Below are positions 51,099 to 64,000 of a stretch of 64,000 nucleotides of DNA, in pieces; the first letter of the stretch is position 1, and every line of letters starts with the position of its first letter. The stretch covers positions 2,477,241-2,541,240 of the forward strand of contig NC_062213.1 of the NCBI RefSeq assembly GCF_902686445.1, read 5' to 3'. The translations under genes and the position numbers were made by a program. This DNA comes from Sciurus carolinensis (Eukaryota > Chordata > Mammalia > Rodentia > Sciuridae). Below the pieces are notes generated by a model. That model was not told the origin of the DNA and did not search any database. It worked only from the letters and a program-made list of their open reading frames with translations.

Positions 51099-54000
51099 GT
51101 ATGTGTCCCTGGGGACTGGGCTTGGCCAGGGCAGGCCCCTAGGGAGGAGGGAGTGGCCCTGGTGCCTGTGGCGGTTTGGGACTGTGGCCCTGGAGGGATG
51201 GGGGGGTGATGCCCTAGGCTCAGCCTGATGTGGCTCATGGGCCAGAACTTGGTGTGTGGGCCATTTGGGCAGCAGGAGCCAGGTGTGGCTGCTGAGTCTG
51301 GCTCTGCTGGCACTTGCCTTGTATTGTGACAATGGTGCCCCGAGTCTTGGCTGGACCTTTCTGAATGGCCCCTCGCCTGTGTCCGTCATCCTCGGCTTTC
51401 TGCATGTGCCCGTCCTGTCGCAGTCTTTACCCTGCCCCTCGCCAGCCACATCGTGGTCGTTACCCTACCTGCTGGGTCCCCGCAATGACTGCCACCACAC
51501 AGCTCCACTGCCACCCACCTCTCACCAGTGCCAGGTCGGTACCTCAAGTGCCCAGAGATCAGAGGGCCCAATGCAGTTATGCCTGGGCACGTCGAGCAGA
51601 AGTGACCAACTGCTGCCCTTCTGGCAGGGAGCTGCATTACACCCAGCCTCTGAGGAGCATGACCATCCCGACGCTTCACGCTGCCAGGAGACGGGTTAGG
51701 TGCTGCAGCACCTGCTGAGCCCTGCCGTGGATGCAGAGTGTGGCGTGTGCCTGCAGCTGGTGCTGCTGAGCAGAGGGGTGGGACGTGGAGGCCTGCCCTG
51801 CCTGGGCACGTCCTGCGGGGAGCACAGGCTTGGGACAGGAGGTGGAGCAGTGTCCGCCAGGGCTGCGGGGGGGCAGGCCCCACTGCATTCGGGCACCAGG
51901 GCACTTTGGGGTGAGGGAGTGTCCTGAAACCAGGAGTGTGATGGCTCTCACTGCAGAGTGCAGCCCTGCACACTAGGATGGGGTCGTGTGGCACCCAGTC
52001 GTGCTTCATAAAACCGCTACCGAGACATGGCCATTGCCCAGTGAGGGGGAGACGGCTCTTCCAGAGGCGCCCCGGTGGCCAGCAGCTGATCTGCACGTGA
52101 CTTTCTAATCACAGTGCAGTCCTTCAGGGGAGAGCGGGACCTTGTCTTGTGACTCTTGGTGGGACTTGCCAGCAGCGTTCTCAGGCCTTCTACACGGCTG
52201 TCCAGGCCTGGCCTTGATTCTGTGACTCGTGCGTCCTCCTCTGGGCATGCCTCATTCCTTCTTCAGACATACCAGCCCCCCTTGCGTGGTGCATGTGCTG
52301 GGCGCTGGGCCCCAGGCGTCGCTGGGCAGCAGCAGCAGTGAGGCCGACTGCCCACTTGGCCCTCTGGTGTGGACACTCGTGCCTGCTTCGTCTCCACTCT
52401 GTGGAGTGTGCACACTTGGATAAGCGCTAGTCCCCTAAATTGAGGGACGTGGTCAGGGCAGTGACGCCACCGTGCCCTGGTCCTGGGAGGTGTTGCACGA
52501 GCCAGGCTTGCTGATCTGTGTCGCTCCCCCCGGGGCCCTGGCAGCCCTGGCTGGTGTCTTACCGGCTTTCCACAGGGGGAGGGTCCTGCCACCATGCTGC
52601 AGCCAGGGGGACACCCAGTAGGTGTGAACTCTGGCTGTCCTGGGCCCAGCCCGAGCCCTGCGTGTCCAGCACAGTCAGCCAACGCGGTCATCCTGCAGTC
52701 TCCTCGGGCGTGGGTTCAGTGCACCCCTTAGACGCCAAAGTCCGTACATGCCCAGATCCCTTGCTTAAAGTGATGTAGCGTGTGCAGTGACCTGTGCACT
52801 TCTCCTGTGTGCTTCAGTCACCTCTGAGCTCCTTGGGTGCCAGCATGGTGTCAAGGCTGTGTGGCCAGCATGGGTTCACCGTTGAGGGGTGACAGCGTTG
52901 GGTCGGGCACAGTGTCTGTGTCCCCTGTGCTTGGTGGGTGGATCCTGAGTATGGTGGTGTTCTGAGTAGAGGCCTGCTGTGTGTCCCTCCTCCTTTCCTC
53001 TGCCCACCTCCCTCTGAGAACCTACAGACCTGCTCTGTGAGGTGCAGGGAGGAGGCCAAGTGAGGCTGAGCCTTCCTCAGTGGCTCCCAAGTACCACGGG
53101 AGGACCCTGGACCACGTGCTGCTCACCAGCCTGGGCGAGTGCAGGGTGCGAGGCCTCGGTGGGGGGGTGGACTTGCTGTGTGCTGTGGCTGGCAGGAGGT
53201 GGCACTGTGTGGGCCCATGGTGTCAAGCAGGCATGGGAGCAGCCTCCCGGGGTGTGGGAAATGCTGGGTGGGTAGAGGTCTCGGGTACAGCAGGCGGGCC
53301 CAGGGCCCAGCCACCCACATGGGCAGGGATGGAGAAGCAGTGGGCTTCTCCTTCGGTCCAGCGGGGTCCATGGGAAGCCCCCTGGGCGGCTCTCAGCACC
53401 TTCCTTGCCCGCCCTGTCTTTGGAGAATGTGATGGTATGGGTCACTGTAGCTGCCTCCACCTGAGGGAGGGACACTGGCAGCCTGGCTGCCTTCTGTGTG
53501 CTGCTCTTTGTTCCCTTGTGAGGCTGGTGTGGAGCCCCTGGTTCTGGGGGCTGCAGGGTCTGATAGCCCCAGGTGGCATGCCCAGGGCCCCTCTCTTTCC
53601 TTCCTGAGCTGGTCTGGTGAGCAGGACATGGGGGACATCAGTGCAGCCTCCCAGAGGTGCATGCAGTGAGGCTGCAGAGTGGACAGTGTTTTGCTCTCCT
53701 GGGCTCCTTGCTCTGTCCTGGGGTTCACACATGGTGCCAATGACCAGAGGCCCCAACCCAGCACACTGGAATAGGCTCCACCAACTGCTGAGCAGAGCGT
53801 GACCAGGGAGTCCAATGTTGGAAAGCCTGCCCCTCAAGCATGGGCAGTGGCTCTCATGGTGGGTGTGAGTGGCACTGGGTGGTGGTGTGTGGTGGCTGTA
53901 GGGGGCCAGCTCCAGGCTGAGCAGGGTGCTGGGAGCTGGTGCGCTTTCCTTGGTGCCAGTTCCACATGGCCAGAGGCAGTCACTGGTGTTCGTGGCAAAC

Positions 54001-54487
54001 CTGAGCAGGGGCCTAGACTCAAGGCCTGGCTGTCCAGCCCCTCGCCCAGCCCCTTGTCCGATGAACCTTTCTCCAGAGCACTAGCTCTGCGGCTGCTCCC
54101 TTCTTGGTGGCTGAGTGTGGGCCCAACACTGCAGCAGGGGGAGCAGGCTGGGGAGGTGCTGGGGGGAGGACCGTCAGGGGGACAAGGCCTGGGTCCCTGG
54201 GACCCGGCCCCAGCCCCTGCTGGCCTGGACCGAGCCAGTCAGGGCTCAGGTCGCGGTCTCGTGGTCTCCTGGGCTGCGGAGCCACTGCAGTGCTCCTGGT
54301 TGGGCTGCCGCGTGGCCCAGCTACACACTGGCCAAAGCAGCTCCTGGCACCTGGGCATCCTGGTCGTGCCCCGTAGGGCTGTGGCTGATGAAGAGGACGT
54401 GGGCTGTGGCCCTGCTAGGGAGCACCATGATCAGGGCTGCAGGAGGGCCAGGCCTCAGCACCCTAAAAACCTGCCCTCTGTCTGCAG
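51099..54487 (+). other. TSNARE1: TSNARE1 intron 6
   Basis: 3.4 kb, GC-rich, with no repeats or exons that I can recognise. It ends with a consensus pyrimidine tract and a NAGNAG acceptor. Confidence 0.75.
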
Positions 54488-54562
54488 CAGGAGCGCCTTC
54501 AGCTGGAGCAGCTGAAGACCCAGCTCGCAGATGCCGTTCAGCGCTACGGAGTGGTGCAGAAG
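54488..54562 (+). CDS. TSNARE1: TSNARE1 coding exon 7: syntaxin Hc-type helix
   Basis: 75 nt, phase 0 on both sides, donor aag|gtgagg. The acceptor is a NAGNAG (ctgcag|cag|gag), so the first Gln may be included or omitted; the start at 54488 assumes the proximal AG. It encodes QERLQLEQLKTQLADAVQRY then GVVQK, matching the DRLxxxFxxxLxxFQxVQ helix of STX7/12. It is five residues shorter than human TSNARE1 as I recall it, which reads QERLQ-QERPQ-LDRLK. Confidence 0.92.
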
Positions 54563-54907
54563 GTGAGGTGCTGTGGGCGGGTGCAGCCATGGGGCCTCGG
54601 CCATCTGGGTGGCGTGGGATGGCCCCATCCCTTCCCACCTCCAGAAGTGCCGCCCAGAGGTGACCTGACCACAGCCTCCCAAGGGAAGGCAGAGCAGGTC
54701 TTACCCCATTTTGACAGGCAGGGACACGAGACCCTGTGAGCCTGCGTGTGTTGCGGGAGACCTTCCAGCAAGTCCTGCAGAGCCTGGCCAACCGCCTGGT
54801 TGCCGTCCCGTGTGTGTGTTGCCCTTAGTGCCTGGTGTTTACCTGACTTTTCCCTTTCCGCCCTTAATGTTCTCCCTGTCTTTCTCCTCTTACACTTTTC
54901 TCAACAG
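54563..54907 (+). other. TSNARE1: TSNARE1 intron 7
   Basis: 345 bp. The 3' end is strongly pyrimidine-rich (ttctcctcttacacttttct), giving a strong acceptor. No repeat recognised. Confidence 0.8.
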
Positions 54908-54964
54908 AGAATCGCAGAAAGGTCCAGAGCACTGCTACCCATAGCTCAGAAGGGCAGCAAACAG
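54908..54964 (+). CDS. TSNARE1: TSNARE1 coding exon 8: end of N-terminal helical region
   Basis: 57 nt, phase 0 on both sides, acceptor cttttctcaacag|ag, donor aaacag|gtgggt. It encodes RIAERSRALLPIAQKGSKQ (19 residues). Human reads the same with conservative changes. It closes the Habc-like region and begins the linker to the SNARE motif. It lies only 345 bp downstream of exon 7. Confidence 0.92.
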
Positions 54965-55189
54965 GTGGGTGTCATGTGGGCACTGCGGTCAGTCAGTGTG
55001 TGTTGGGCTCAGCCCAGACTCCATTGCCATCTGTGCTCCAGGGGAAGGCTGGGGACAGGGGCCATTCGAGGGGTCTGCCTCGGTGACCAGCTTTTAGAGC
55101 TCTGGCATTCTGGTCTTCAGGTTGTGGCATGGTGCTGTCCCCAGAAAGCTCTGGAGTGACCATTGATGGTTGCATGTGACTTGAGACTT

Positions 55190-55550
55190 TCTTATTTTCT
55201 GTAACGAAATATCCAAGACTGAGTACTTCATAAAGCTTTATTGAGCTCACAGTTTTGGAGGCTGAAAGTGCAAGATCAGGTGACCCACCAGTTTGGCCTC
55301 TGGTGAGGGTCTCGTGGCAGTTGGCATCCCAGCTGCAGGAGCAGTGTTAGAGCAGTCTTGTGGCCGGAATGCGACTTGGTCAGCGGCACTTTGATCACCG
55401 CTCACTCTCCAGGGCTAAGCGGGCTCCCACGGCACCACTGCAAGCCCTCTGTCACCACCCTTCACGTCACCATCCTGGGAACCAGGCTTCCACACCTTAG
55501 CATGGGCCACGCTTCCTGTGAGAGTCACATAGAGCCAGGACACACACACA
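55190..55550 (-). mobile_element. MaLR-type (MLT/MST-like) solo LTR, antisense
   Basis: Resembles the reverse of older MaLR LTRs: 'agctttattgagctcacagt', 'tttggaggctgaaagtgcaa', 'ctctggtgagggtctcgtgg'. Older and more diverged than the proviruses in intron 3. Confidence 0.55.
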
Positions 55551-55561
55551 CTGAGGAGAAT

Positions 55562-55665
55562 GCCAAGTTCAAGGCCAGCCTAGGCAACTTAGTGAAGCCT
55601 GTCTCAAAATAGGAAAGTAAAAACAAGGGCTGGGATGTAGCTTAGTGGCAGAATATCCCCCAAAA
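55562..55665 (+). mobile_element. Partial B1-dID-like SINE
   Basis: The 'gttcaaggccagcctaggca' B1 end followed by the ID part 'gggctgggatgtagcttagt'; 5' truncated. Confidence 0.75.
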
Positions 55666-55689
55666 GATCCCAGAAGAGTGTAGTAGTTG

Positions 55690-58130
55690 GAGGCCTAGAT
55701 GAACAGGAGGCAAAGAATGAATAGAAGTAATGTTTGAAGAGTAATGACTGAAAATTTCCCTAGACTGTCCAAATACTGCAAGCACAGGTTCAAGAAACTT
55801 CATGGTAAGTACAAGTCTATCCCTTACTTAAATATAACATCCTTGGTCATATCATAATAAAAATTTGAAAACCAAAGACAGAAATCAATCTTGAAAGTTC
55901 TTAAAACTCTTAAAAGCACATTAAAGCCAGAGGGAAAGGCCACAGTGTGTTTAAAGGCACAAGACCAACAGCTCGTGGAAGAGACAGGTCGGAGGCTGGT
56001 GGGAGGCCCCTATGCTGGGCCATACCGGCCTTAACACCGCAGCTGCCCATCGTCTCCAGACAGGGTCTGCAGGCAAAGGAGAAGCAGAACTAAGAGCTCG
56101 TGAGAAGGGAGGGTGGCTCAGGCGGAAGCTCGTTGCAGAGGAGGGCACGTGGGTCTGCGACTCCTCATCATAGAGCAGGTCTGCTCTGGCAGTGCCAGGC
56201 TGGGCACGTCAGAAGCAGTTGGTCTCGTTCTCTTGTTAGTAGAGTACATGGCCATCCCAGCACTTAGGGAGAAGAACATGAGACTCAGCCCCGCTCAGGG
56301 AGGCAAGCTGAGAATCGGCAGAAATGGCTTGGAGCTGTAAGAGATTCTTCAGAGTCCACAACTTGTCCCACACTTCTGAGCTTGAGAACAAGGGCACCTG
56401 TTCTGTCCACCCCATGCATCACGTGCACCTTTGCAATATGGTAGGTGTGAGGAGACCTAGGTGCGAGGATCAGGCGGAGTGAGGCAGGCTGCTTCAGAGG
56501 CTGCAGTGGGATCCCTGGCAACCTTGGAACTGATGAGCATGGAGATGCCAACTCAGCATCCAGGAAGACACAGATCACATTGGAAACGTGATGTTACTTC
56601 AAGCCAGATGCAGTGGCATACCTGTAGCCTCAGCTGCTGCCGGGGGCTGAGGCGGGGGACCAATGAGTCCAGGAGTTCAGGATGAGCTGGGCACCATAGA
56701 CAGACACCATCTCAAAGAAGAGGAGAAAGCAACACCGATTCAGTAGCATTGAAGGTAGGGAGAAGCCTGCGAAGAGCTGTCCGAGGCGACTGTGGGAAAC
56801 TACGAGTAGTTGCCAAGAGAGATGGTGGAAGGGCCCGAGAATGGAGTGTAGCACCACGTTGACAGCGATGTTGGCTTTTAGCCGACAGTCTGCAGAGCCC
56901 CAGTCCCGAGGGAAACTCCGTGGGCTTGAGTGCACATGCGTGTGTAAGTAGCCTTGCAGACCCTGTCGTTTGCCTGGGAATAGAGAAGACCCAAAGCAGG
57001 GGAGCCAATCCTGCCTAAGAACACAAGCACAGGATTTCCACCAGCAGATGTAAGGACGTGGTGTGAAGCCCCCGTGATGTGTGCAGGGTGGACTCAGACT
57101 CTCACACATGTGCTGGCCAGGGCTCGTGGCCTGCCTAGGTAGACTGCCTGTGGACATTTGGTGTTTGAACTGGAGGAAAGAACGCTTTGTGGACTTGAGC
57201 TCACCTGTGCACAGAGCCTTTCCAGCAGGCATAGCCTCCTGTGAGAGCCGAGGCCGCAGCACTGCACCACCCCAGAGCAGGCCCTTCACACCTCCGGAGG
57301 GCGGACTGCTCTTCCACCACACAGAAGCGCTGACTGTAAAGAGTGAGATTGGCCAGCTTGACTTCATGCACCACTAAGGGAGAGGGCATTTGCACAGCAC
57401 ATCTGAAAAAGACTTATGTTCACACTATGTAAAGATCTCTTTCAGATCAATAAAAAGGCAGCCTAAAAAGGGAATTTCCACATGACTGATAAGCATGTGA
57501 ATGTATGCTCAACACATTAGTTAGCGGAAAAATGGAAAGTAGACTCCTAACAGTGTATCATTACACAGAACCTCATCCACCAACATAACGACAGAACACA
57601 TGGCAAGCACACTGAGGGTGCCTGGTGTTGGCAGGCACGTGGGGCAGCTGGAGCTCTGTACCCTGCTGGGGGCTGTGAATATGTTCCCACATCGAAACAC
57701 AGACTATCCATGAAGTCCAGCGCTCCCTTCCCTGTGATCTTGCAGTTCTACCTGGAGGAGGTGCATGTGTGTGTTCCCTGAAAGGCACCTGGAAGGGCGC
57801 CCACAGCAACACCTCCGGCAGCACCCCACACCTGGTGCACGGGGCAGAGGAGAATTCATGCCCAGCCGTACAGCAGGAGACCCCACGGTGGCCGCAGGAG
57901 TGAACCAGGCCTGCCGAGTGGTGTCCAGGACATCGTGCTGCTGAGCTGAGAGCTGGGAACCAGGCAGGATCTCCTTGCAGGTCCAGTGCTGCAGAGGAGG
58001 GGCTGGTGCCAGGAACCAGGGGCCCGGGTGTCGGTCGAGCGCTGGCTGGGGAGGGTCTCCCTCCTGTGCTCCTGGGCTGGACACAGGGCACGTGTGCCCT
58101 GGACTGCAGGCGTGCTGCTTGGTGGTGATT
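55690..58130 (+). mobile_element. Old L1 (L1M) 3' region, sense
   Basis: Sense L1M signals: 'ctagactgtccaaatactgc' and 'gacagaaatcaatcttgaaa' near 55760-55900, then 'gggcatttgcacagcacatc' and 'gataagcatgtgaatgtatg' near 57385-57510. It is the only long sense-oriented L1 in the window. A SINE is inserted near 56600. The right boundary is uncertain. Confidence 0.6.
56600..56730 (+). mobile_element. 7SL-derived (B1/proto-B1 type) SINE
   Basis: Pattern 'gcagtggcatacctgtagcc', 'tgctgccgggggctgaggcg' and 'ccatctcaaagaagaggaga'; monomeric, with no ID part. Confidence 0.7.
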
Positions 58131-59799
58131 TATGTTAATGAGGAGGGAACGGGCAGCAGCACTTCTGAGAAATTGTGGAGACTTAGATTTTTTCCAGGAA
58201 TTCTGCAAACCATAGATAGTGAGATGACACGTGGCCCCGTCCAGCCAGAGGCTTGTTGCCAAGTTGGAACTGTGGACGTGGGGCACCTGAGCTGTGAGCT
58301 TCCTGTGGGGAGTGGCTCAGCCTGTCTGGAGTTGGCCATCTTGGCGTGGTTGGATGTGGCCTCCAGCTGGGTCAGTCTCAGTGAGCAGCCCTAACCCTGC
58401 AGAGCTGAGATTGCTAAAGGTGGGGGACAAACCACGGTGGGGGTCATGCTCTCTCCTGACCCCATTGGCCAGCTCAGCCTTGCTTTCCACTAGAACCTCA
58501 TCCCTAGGCCACGACAGTCAAAATGCTCCATTCCTCACTTGCCGGAAGCCCCTCGGCTTGCTCCTGTGTCTGGGCGTGGGGCAGAGTTGCTATCTCTTGC
58601 TGCCCTGGCCCCTTTTACTTAATAGGTTGTTGGGGGCAGGATTGCTGGAGGTTTGATAGCCTCTAGCAACTTCCATTTGGAGAAATTGACAACCGGTCGT
58701 GGGGGTCCTTCCCCCGGGGAGCGAATGGCTGGCACTCTGGCCTCTGCCCTGCACCTCGTTTCCCGGAACTCGAGCCCTGGATGCTGCCCTGGGTCGGTGC
58801 TGCCATTCTCCTTGTTGCCCGGGGGGAGGGCGGCAGGGCCACCACAAGCATCACCGACCCACACATACTCCTTGAGCTTTGTCTCCTTGGTGGGAAACTG
58901 CGCAGCCCTTCCGCAGAGGCACATTGTAGCACCTCCTTCTGCTGAGCACGGAGTCGCCCTGGGCCTGGAGGCCAGGGTGGCCACTTTGTTGGTCTCTGAG
59001 CTACAGCCATGGCAGTCTGTGTGCCCTGTATCCCCAGCACCTGGCCCCAAATCCCTAATCCATTTTCAACTGGCTTTGAGCTAAAGACCCAAATTGGGCC
59101 TTTGTGGGCAGCATAAAGGAGAGTTTTGTCAGCCTTTGGGGGGTTGCTGAGGAATCCTGCTAAGCCCTTCCTTCCCCTTGTCTTCTGTCGTGCCTTGCTG
59201 TGTGGGAGGCTTGGCGGCCCTGCAGGGTCTGCTCTGCCCCTGGCTCCCTGCAGCCCTCTCCATCCCTCAGCTCCACCTCCTTCACACACTGGGGCAGCCA
59301 GCCAAGACACTGTTCCTGGTGGTCTGCAGGGCTGGCCCACATAGCCACTCTGTTCTCAGCTTGTGGGGGCTTCCTCTGAAACCCAGACTTGGAAGCAGAG
59401 TGGAATGTCCTGTGAGGCTCTGCACCCAGGGTGTCTGAGGCAGTCATGGGCACTGCTAGAGTTTTGTAGTGGAAATGGATGTTTTTCCTCCCGGCCCCTC
59501 CCGTGGCCAGGTCGGCCGTGGAGTGCTGGAGGAGGGTGTGGGCCAGGGCCGTGCTTCAGTAGTCTGTTGTGTTCTGGGAAGCTTTTGGAAGAGCAGGGTA
59601 GGCCAGGCCTCAGCTGGGCTCTGCTTCAGACCCTGCTGCTCCAGAGGCCCGAGTTGCTGGTGTCCCTTGGCTCAGCACTAGGATCAGCACGGTTCTTCCT
59701 GGTCTCCCATGGGAGGGTCAGAAGTGCAACCTCCTGGTCCTGGACTCCACTGTGATCTGGCCTTGCTCACTGTCTCTCTCTCTCGAGGTGCCTCTGGGG

Positions 59800-60070
59800 T
59801 GTGGGTGCTATCAGCTCTGTATCATAGAAGTGAAGACCAGGTCTCAGAGAAGTAAGGCCCTGGCCCAGGGTGGCACCGCCAGGAGGCCTCCCATTAGTCA
59901 GGAGACTGATGTCAGCGGGTCCCTAGTGGGCATGAGTCTTGTGCTCAGCAGGCAGGATGAGCCGTGTCGGTAGCGCCTGCTGAGTGCAGATCACGGGCCA
60001 GAGGATAGGGGAGCATTGTTGTTCCACTGGACATATGGGAGCCCTGGGGCCCAGACGATGCTTGTGACTC
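59800..60070 (-). mobile_element. MIR-like sequence, antisense
   Basis: The 'gaccaggtctcagagaagta' and 'aggccctggcccagggtggc' pattern resembles the reverse MIR core; diverged. Confidence 0.35.
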
Positions 60071-61909
60071 ACCTGGGCCTCACAGCAGGTGCCACTGCTG
60101 CACAGACCTGGAAGCTCTGGAGGGTGCTGTGGCCACGGGAGGAGGCGCAGCATGGGGCCTGGCACAAAGCCGGCCCCCTCCCGCCGCCAGGCACTGCTCA
60201 CTTCCTCCCACCCACACGGGAAGGGGAGGCGATAATTATTGCCTTGGATGAGTAGTGCTTGTCAACAGATTTTTTAGATCTTTTATTTTATATTCATCTA
60301 TCTGCGTATTTATTTATTTAAAGGCCTTGCTGACTCCCCGTGTTGGTGTGGTGCATGGGAAGGCAGCCCAGGCAAGGGTGGCTCCACCCACCGTTGCACT
60401 CTGCAGGAGAGTGACCACGCTTACTTGTGGGTGGTCAGGAAATGGAAGAAAGAAGTAGCCCCGGCCTTCTGCCTGGCCTGGGTGGCCATTGTCCTTATCG
60501 TGGCTCCGTGATTTTCCGTGGCTTGGGCACTGCTACAGGGGCCACCCTGATGCCCAGCCTTGGACCAGCTACAGGAGCGCACAGTGCTCAGAGTGCTCCC
60601 TGCCAGCTGGCTCCTCCCTAGGGTGTGCTGGGCCCCACTCACCTTACCGAGCTCCAGGCTCCCACCTGTCCATTCACTCCACCAGGGGCCCAGCATGGTC
60701 CCCCAAAAGACTGCCAGGAGGACACACAAGGCAGGGTGGAACTCTCTATCAGACTGTGTTCTGGGGCCTGTCTTCTAGCCCCGAGTTGTAGTACTGTCCC
60801 CACCCTGCTGACAGGGGTCCTCCTTCTCAGCACATCGGGCATCCCCCAGGTGGCCGTGGCAGACTTTGGGTGCCTTCCCACTGTGCCTTTTGGACCCCAC
60901 ACTGGGTTGCCCTCAGAGGAGTGTTACAGGGGAGGCCACAGGGGCACAGTGACTGCCACACAGGAGGTGCAGGTCATGATGTGGCTTCCCTGGAGTCCCA
61001 TAGCTACTCCCCCTCGCATGAGCTGGCCAGAACCTGCGTGTGACCACCTTGAGCTTCGGGGTTAGGGGGTGGCCTGGTGTTCTTTGTTTCAGATAGACAT
61101 CAGGGTCCTACGGGGTTGCAGAACATGAGTGAGCTGTGGCTTTGCAGGTGACGGGCAGGAGGGTACTGGAGCCTGTCCACAGCGGGAGTGGGGGAAGCAG
61201 GTTCCAGGCATGGTTTCTCCAGCTGCCCACACTCATGGAGAGCCCAGTAAGCTCAGGACTGGGACTGCATGAGCTGGGTGGCAGCCCTGCCCCATGTCAT
61301 TCTGTGTGTCCTGTGCTGGTTGGTGTCTGGGGAGCCACCTTGGCAGGACAGTGCATGCTCTGGGTGGAGGTTCCATCACAGGGCAAATGGGGAGGAGACA
61401 GAGGCCCCCAGGGATGCCCCCACCCAGTCACTTCCACACTTGCTACCCTATGTCCTGGCCAGGACAGCAGCCAGGGGCAGGGCCCTGCAGCAAAGGCAGA
61501 TGCACCAAGCATCAGAAGGGGACCTTTCCCAGGACTGGGAGAGGACTTCGTGCCCTCCACAGAGGCTCAGGGAGACCAAGTCCAGGTCCTTCGGGACAGG
61601 CAGGGCTGGACTCTGTGGCTGGGGAACCCTTTCTCAGCCCAACCAGAGCAGAGGCTCAGACGGAGGCCTGGTGACTGCCCTTCCCATCGCGCTCCCACAG
61701 AAAGCCTGGAAGTGTGCCTAGGTTGTCCCGGCAGAGAAAACGTGGTTAGTTGAGGGGAAAGGCACCATTTTCTTGAAATCCAAAATCAATGGAGAATAAA
61801 GGCAAGTTGAGGAATTTCCTTCACGCCCCTTCCCTGGTCCCTCAGCAGGGGTCCCCTAGGGTGGTGTTTGTTCCCTGATTGTGTGGTGTCCCGGCCAGTT
61901 CCACTGTGA

Positions 61910-64000
<2,091 letters not shown>

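Overview
The window is mammalian nuclear DNA, most likely from a squirrel-family rodent (ground squirrel or marmot type). The clade call rests on the SINEs: an antisense sciurid-type ID-derived SINE at about 31352-31506 and several dimeric 7SL/ID (B1-dID-like) SINEs at about 18449, 23034, 47867 and 55562. Older mammalian repeats (MIR, L2, L1M, MaLR) fill much of the rest. There are no bacterial genes, operons, CRISPR arrays or structural RNA genes that I can see.

One protein-coding gene is recognisable, on the + strand: TSNARE1 (t-SNARE domain containing 1), a vertebrate fusion of a Harbinger-transposon-derived Myb-like DNA-binding domain with a syntaxin-type SNARE protein. Nine coding exons lie here: 12965-13052 (start codon), 20571-20719, 21953-22459 (Myb-like domain), 37831-37908, 38536-38605, 51008-51098, 54488-54562, 54908-54964 and 62303-62461. 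Exons four to eight encode the N-terminal syntaxin helical region. The last exon reaches the first residues of the SNARE motif. The SNARE core, any membrane anchor and the stop codon must lie beyond 64000. The 5' noncoding exon(s) and promoter are not identifiable and probably lie before the window.

The second coding exon breaks the frame as it stands. With its expected donor it is 149 nt, one base short of the 150 nt inferred from the human protein, so joining it to the Myb exon gives an early stop. An upstream in-exon donor (after 20669), or skipping the exon, would restore the frame. The same exon has lost two cysteines of a CxxC/HxxC pattern present in the human protein as I recall it. 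It therefore looks like a cassette under relaxed constraint.

Layout: 1-12925 is 5' flank or an upstream intron with an antisense L1M, MIRs and an L2. Intron 1 (13053-20570) and intron 3 (22460-37830) carry antisense L1M pieces. Intron 3 also holds two antisense MaLR proviruses, each with both LTRs and a recognisable or near-recognisable 5-bp target duplication (30380-33223 and 34160-36414). The first has a further 322-bp retroposed or templated insert in one LTR. Intron 5 (38606-51007) has antisense L1M segments, a CpG-rich block at about 48060-48540 and a roughly 270-bp pyrimidine tract ending at the next acceptor. Intron 8 holds a MaLR-like LTR and the only long sense-oriented L1M. Repeat family names are from recognition by eye and were not checked against a library.
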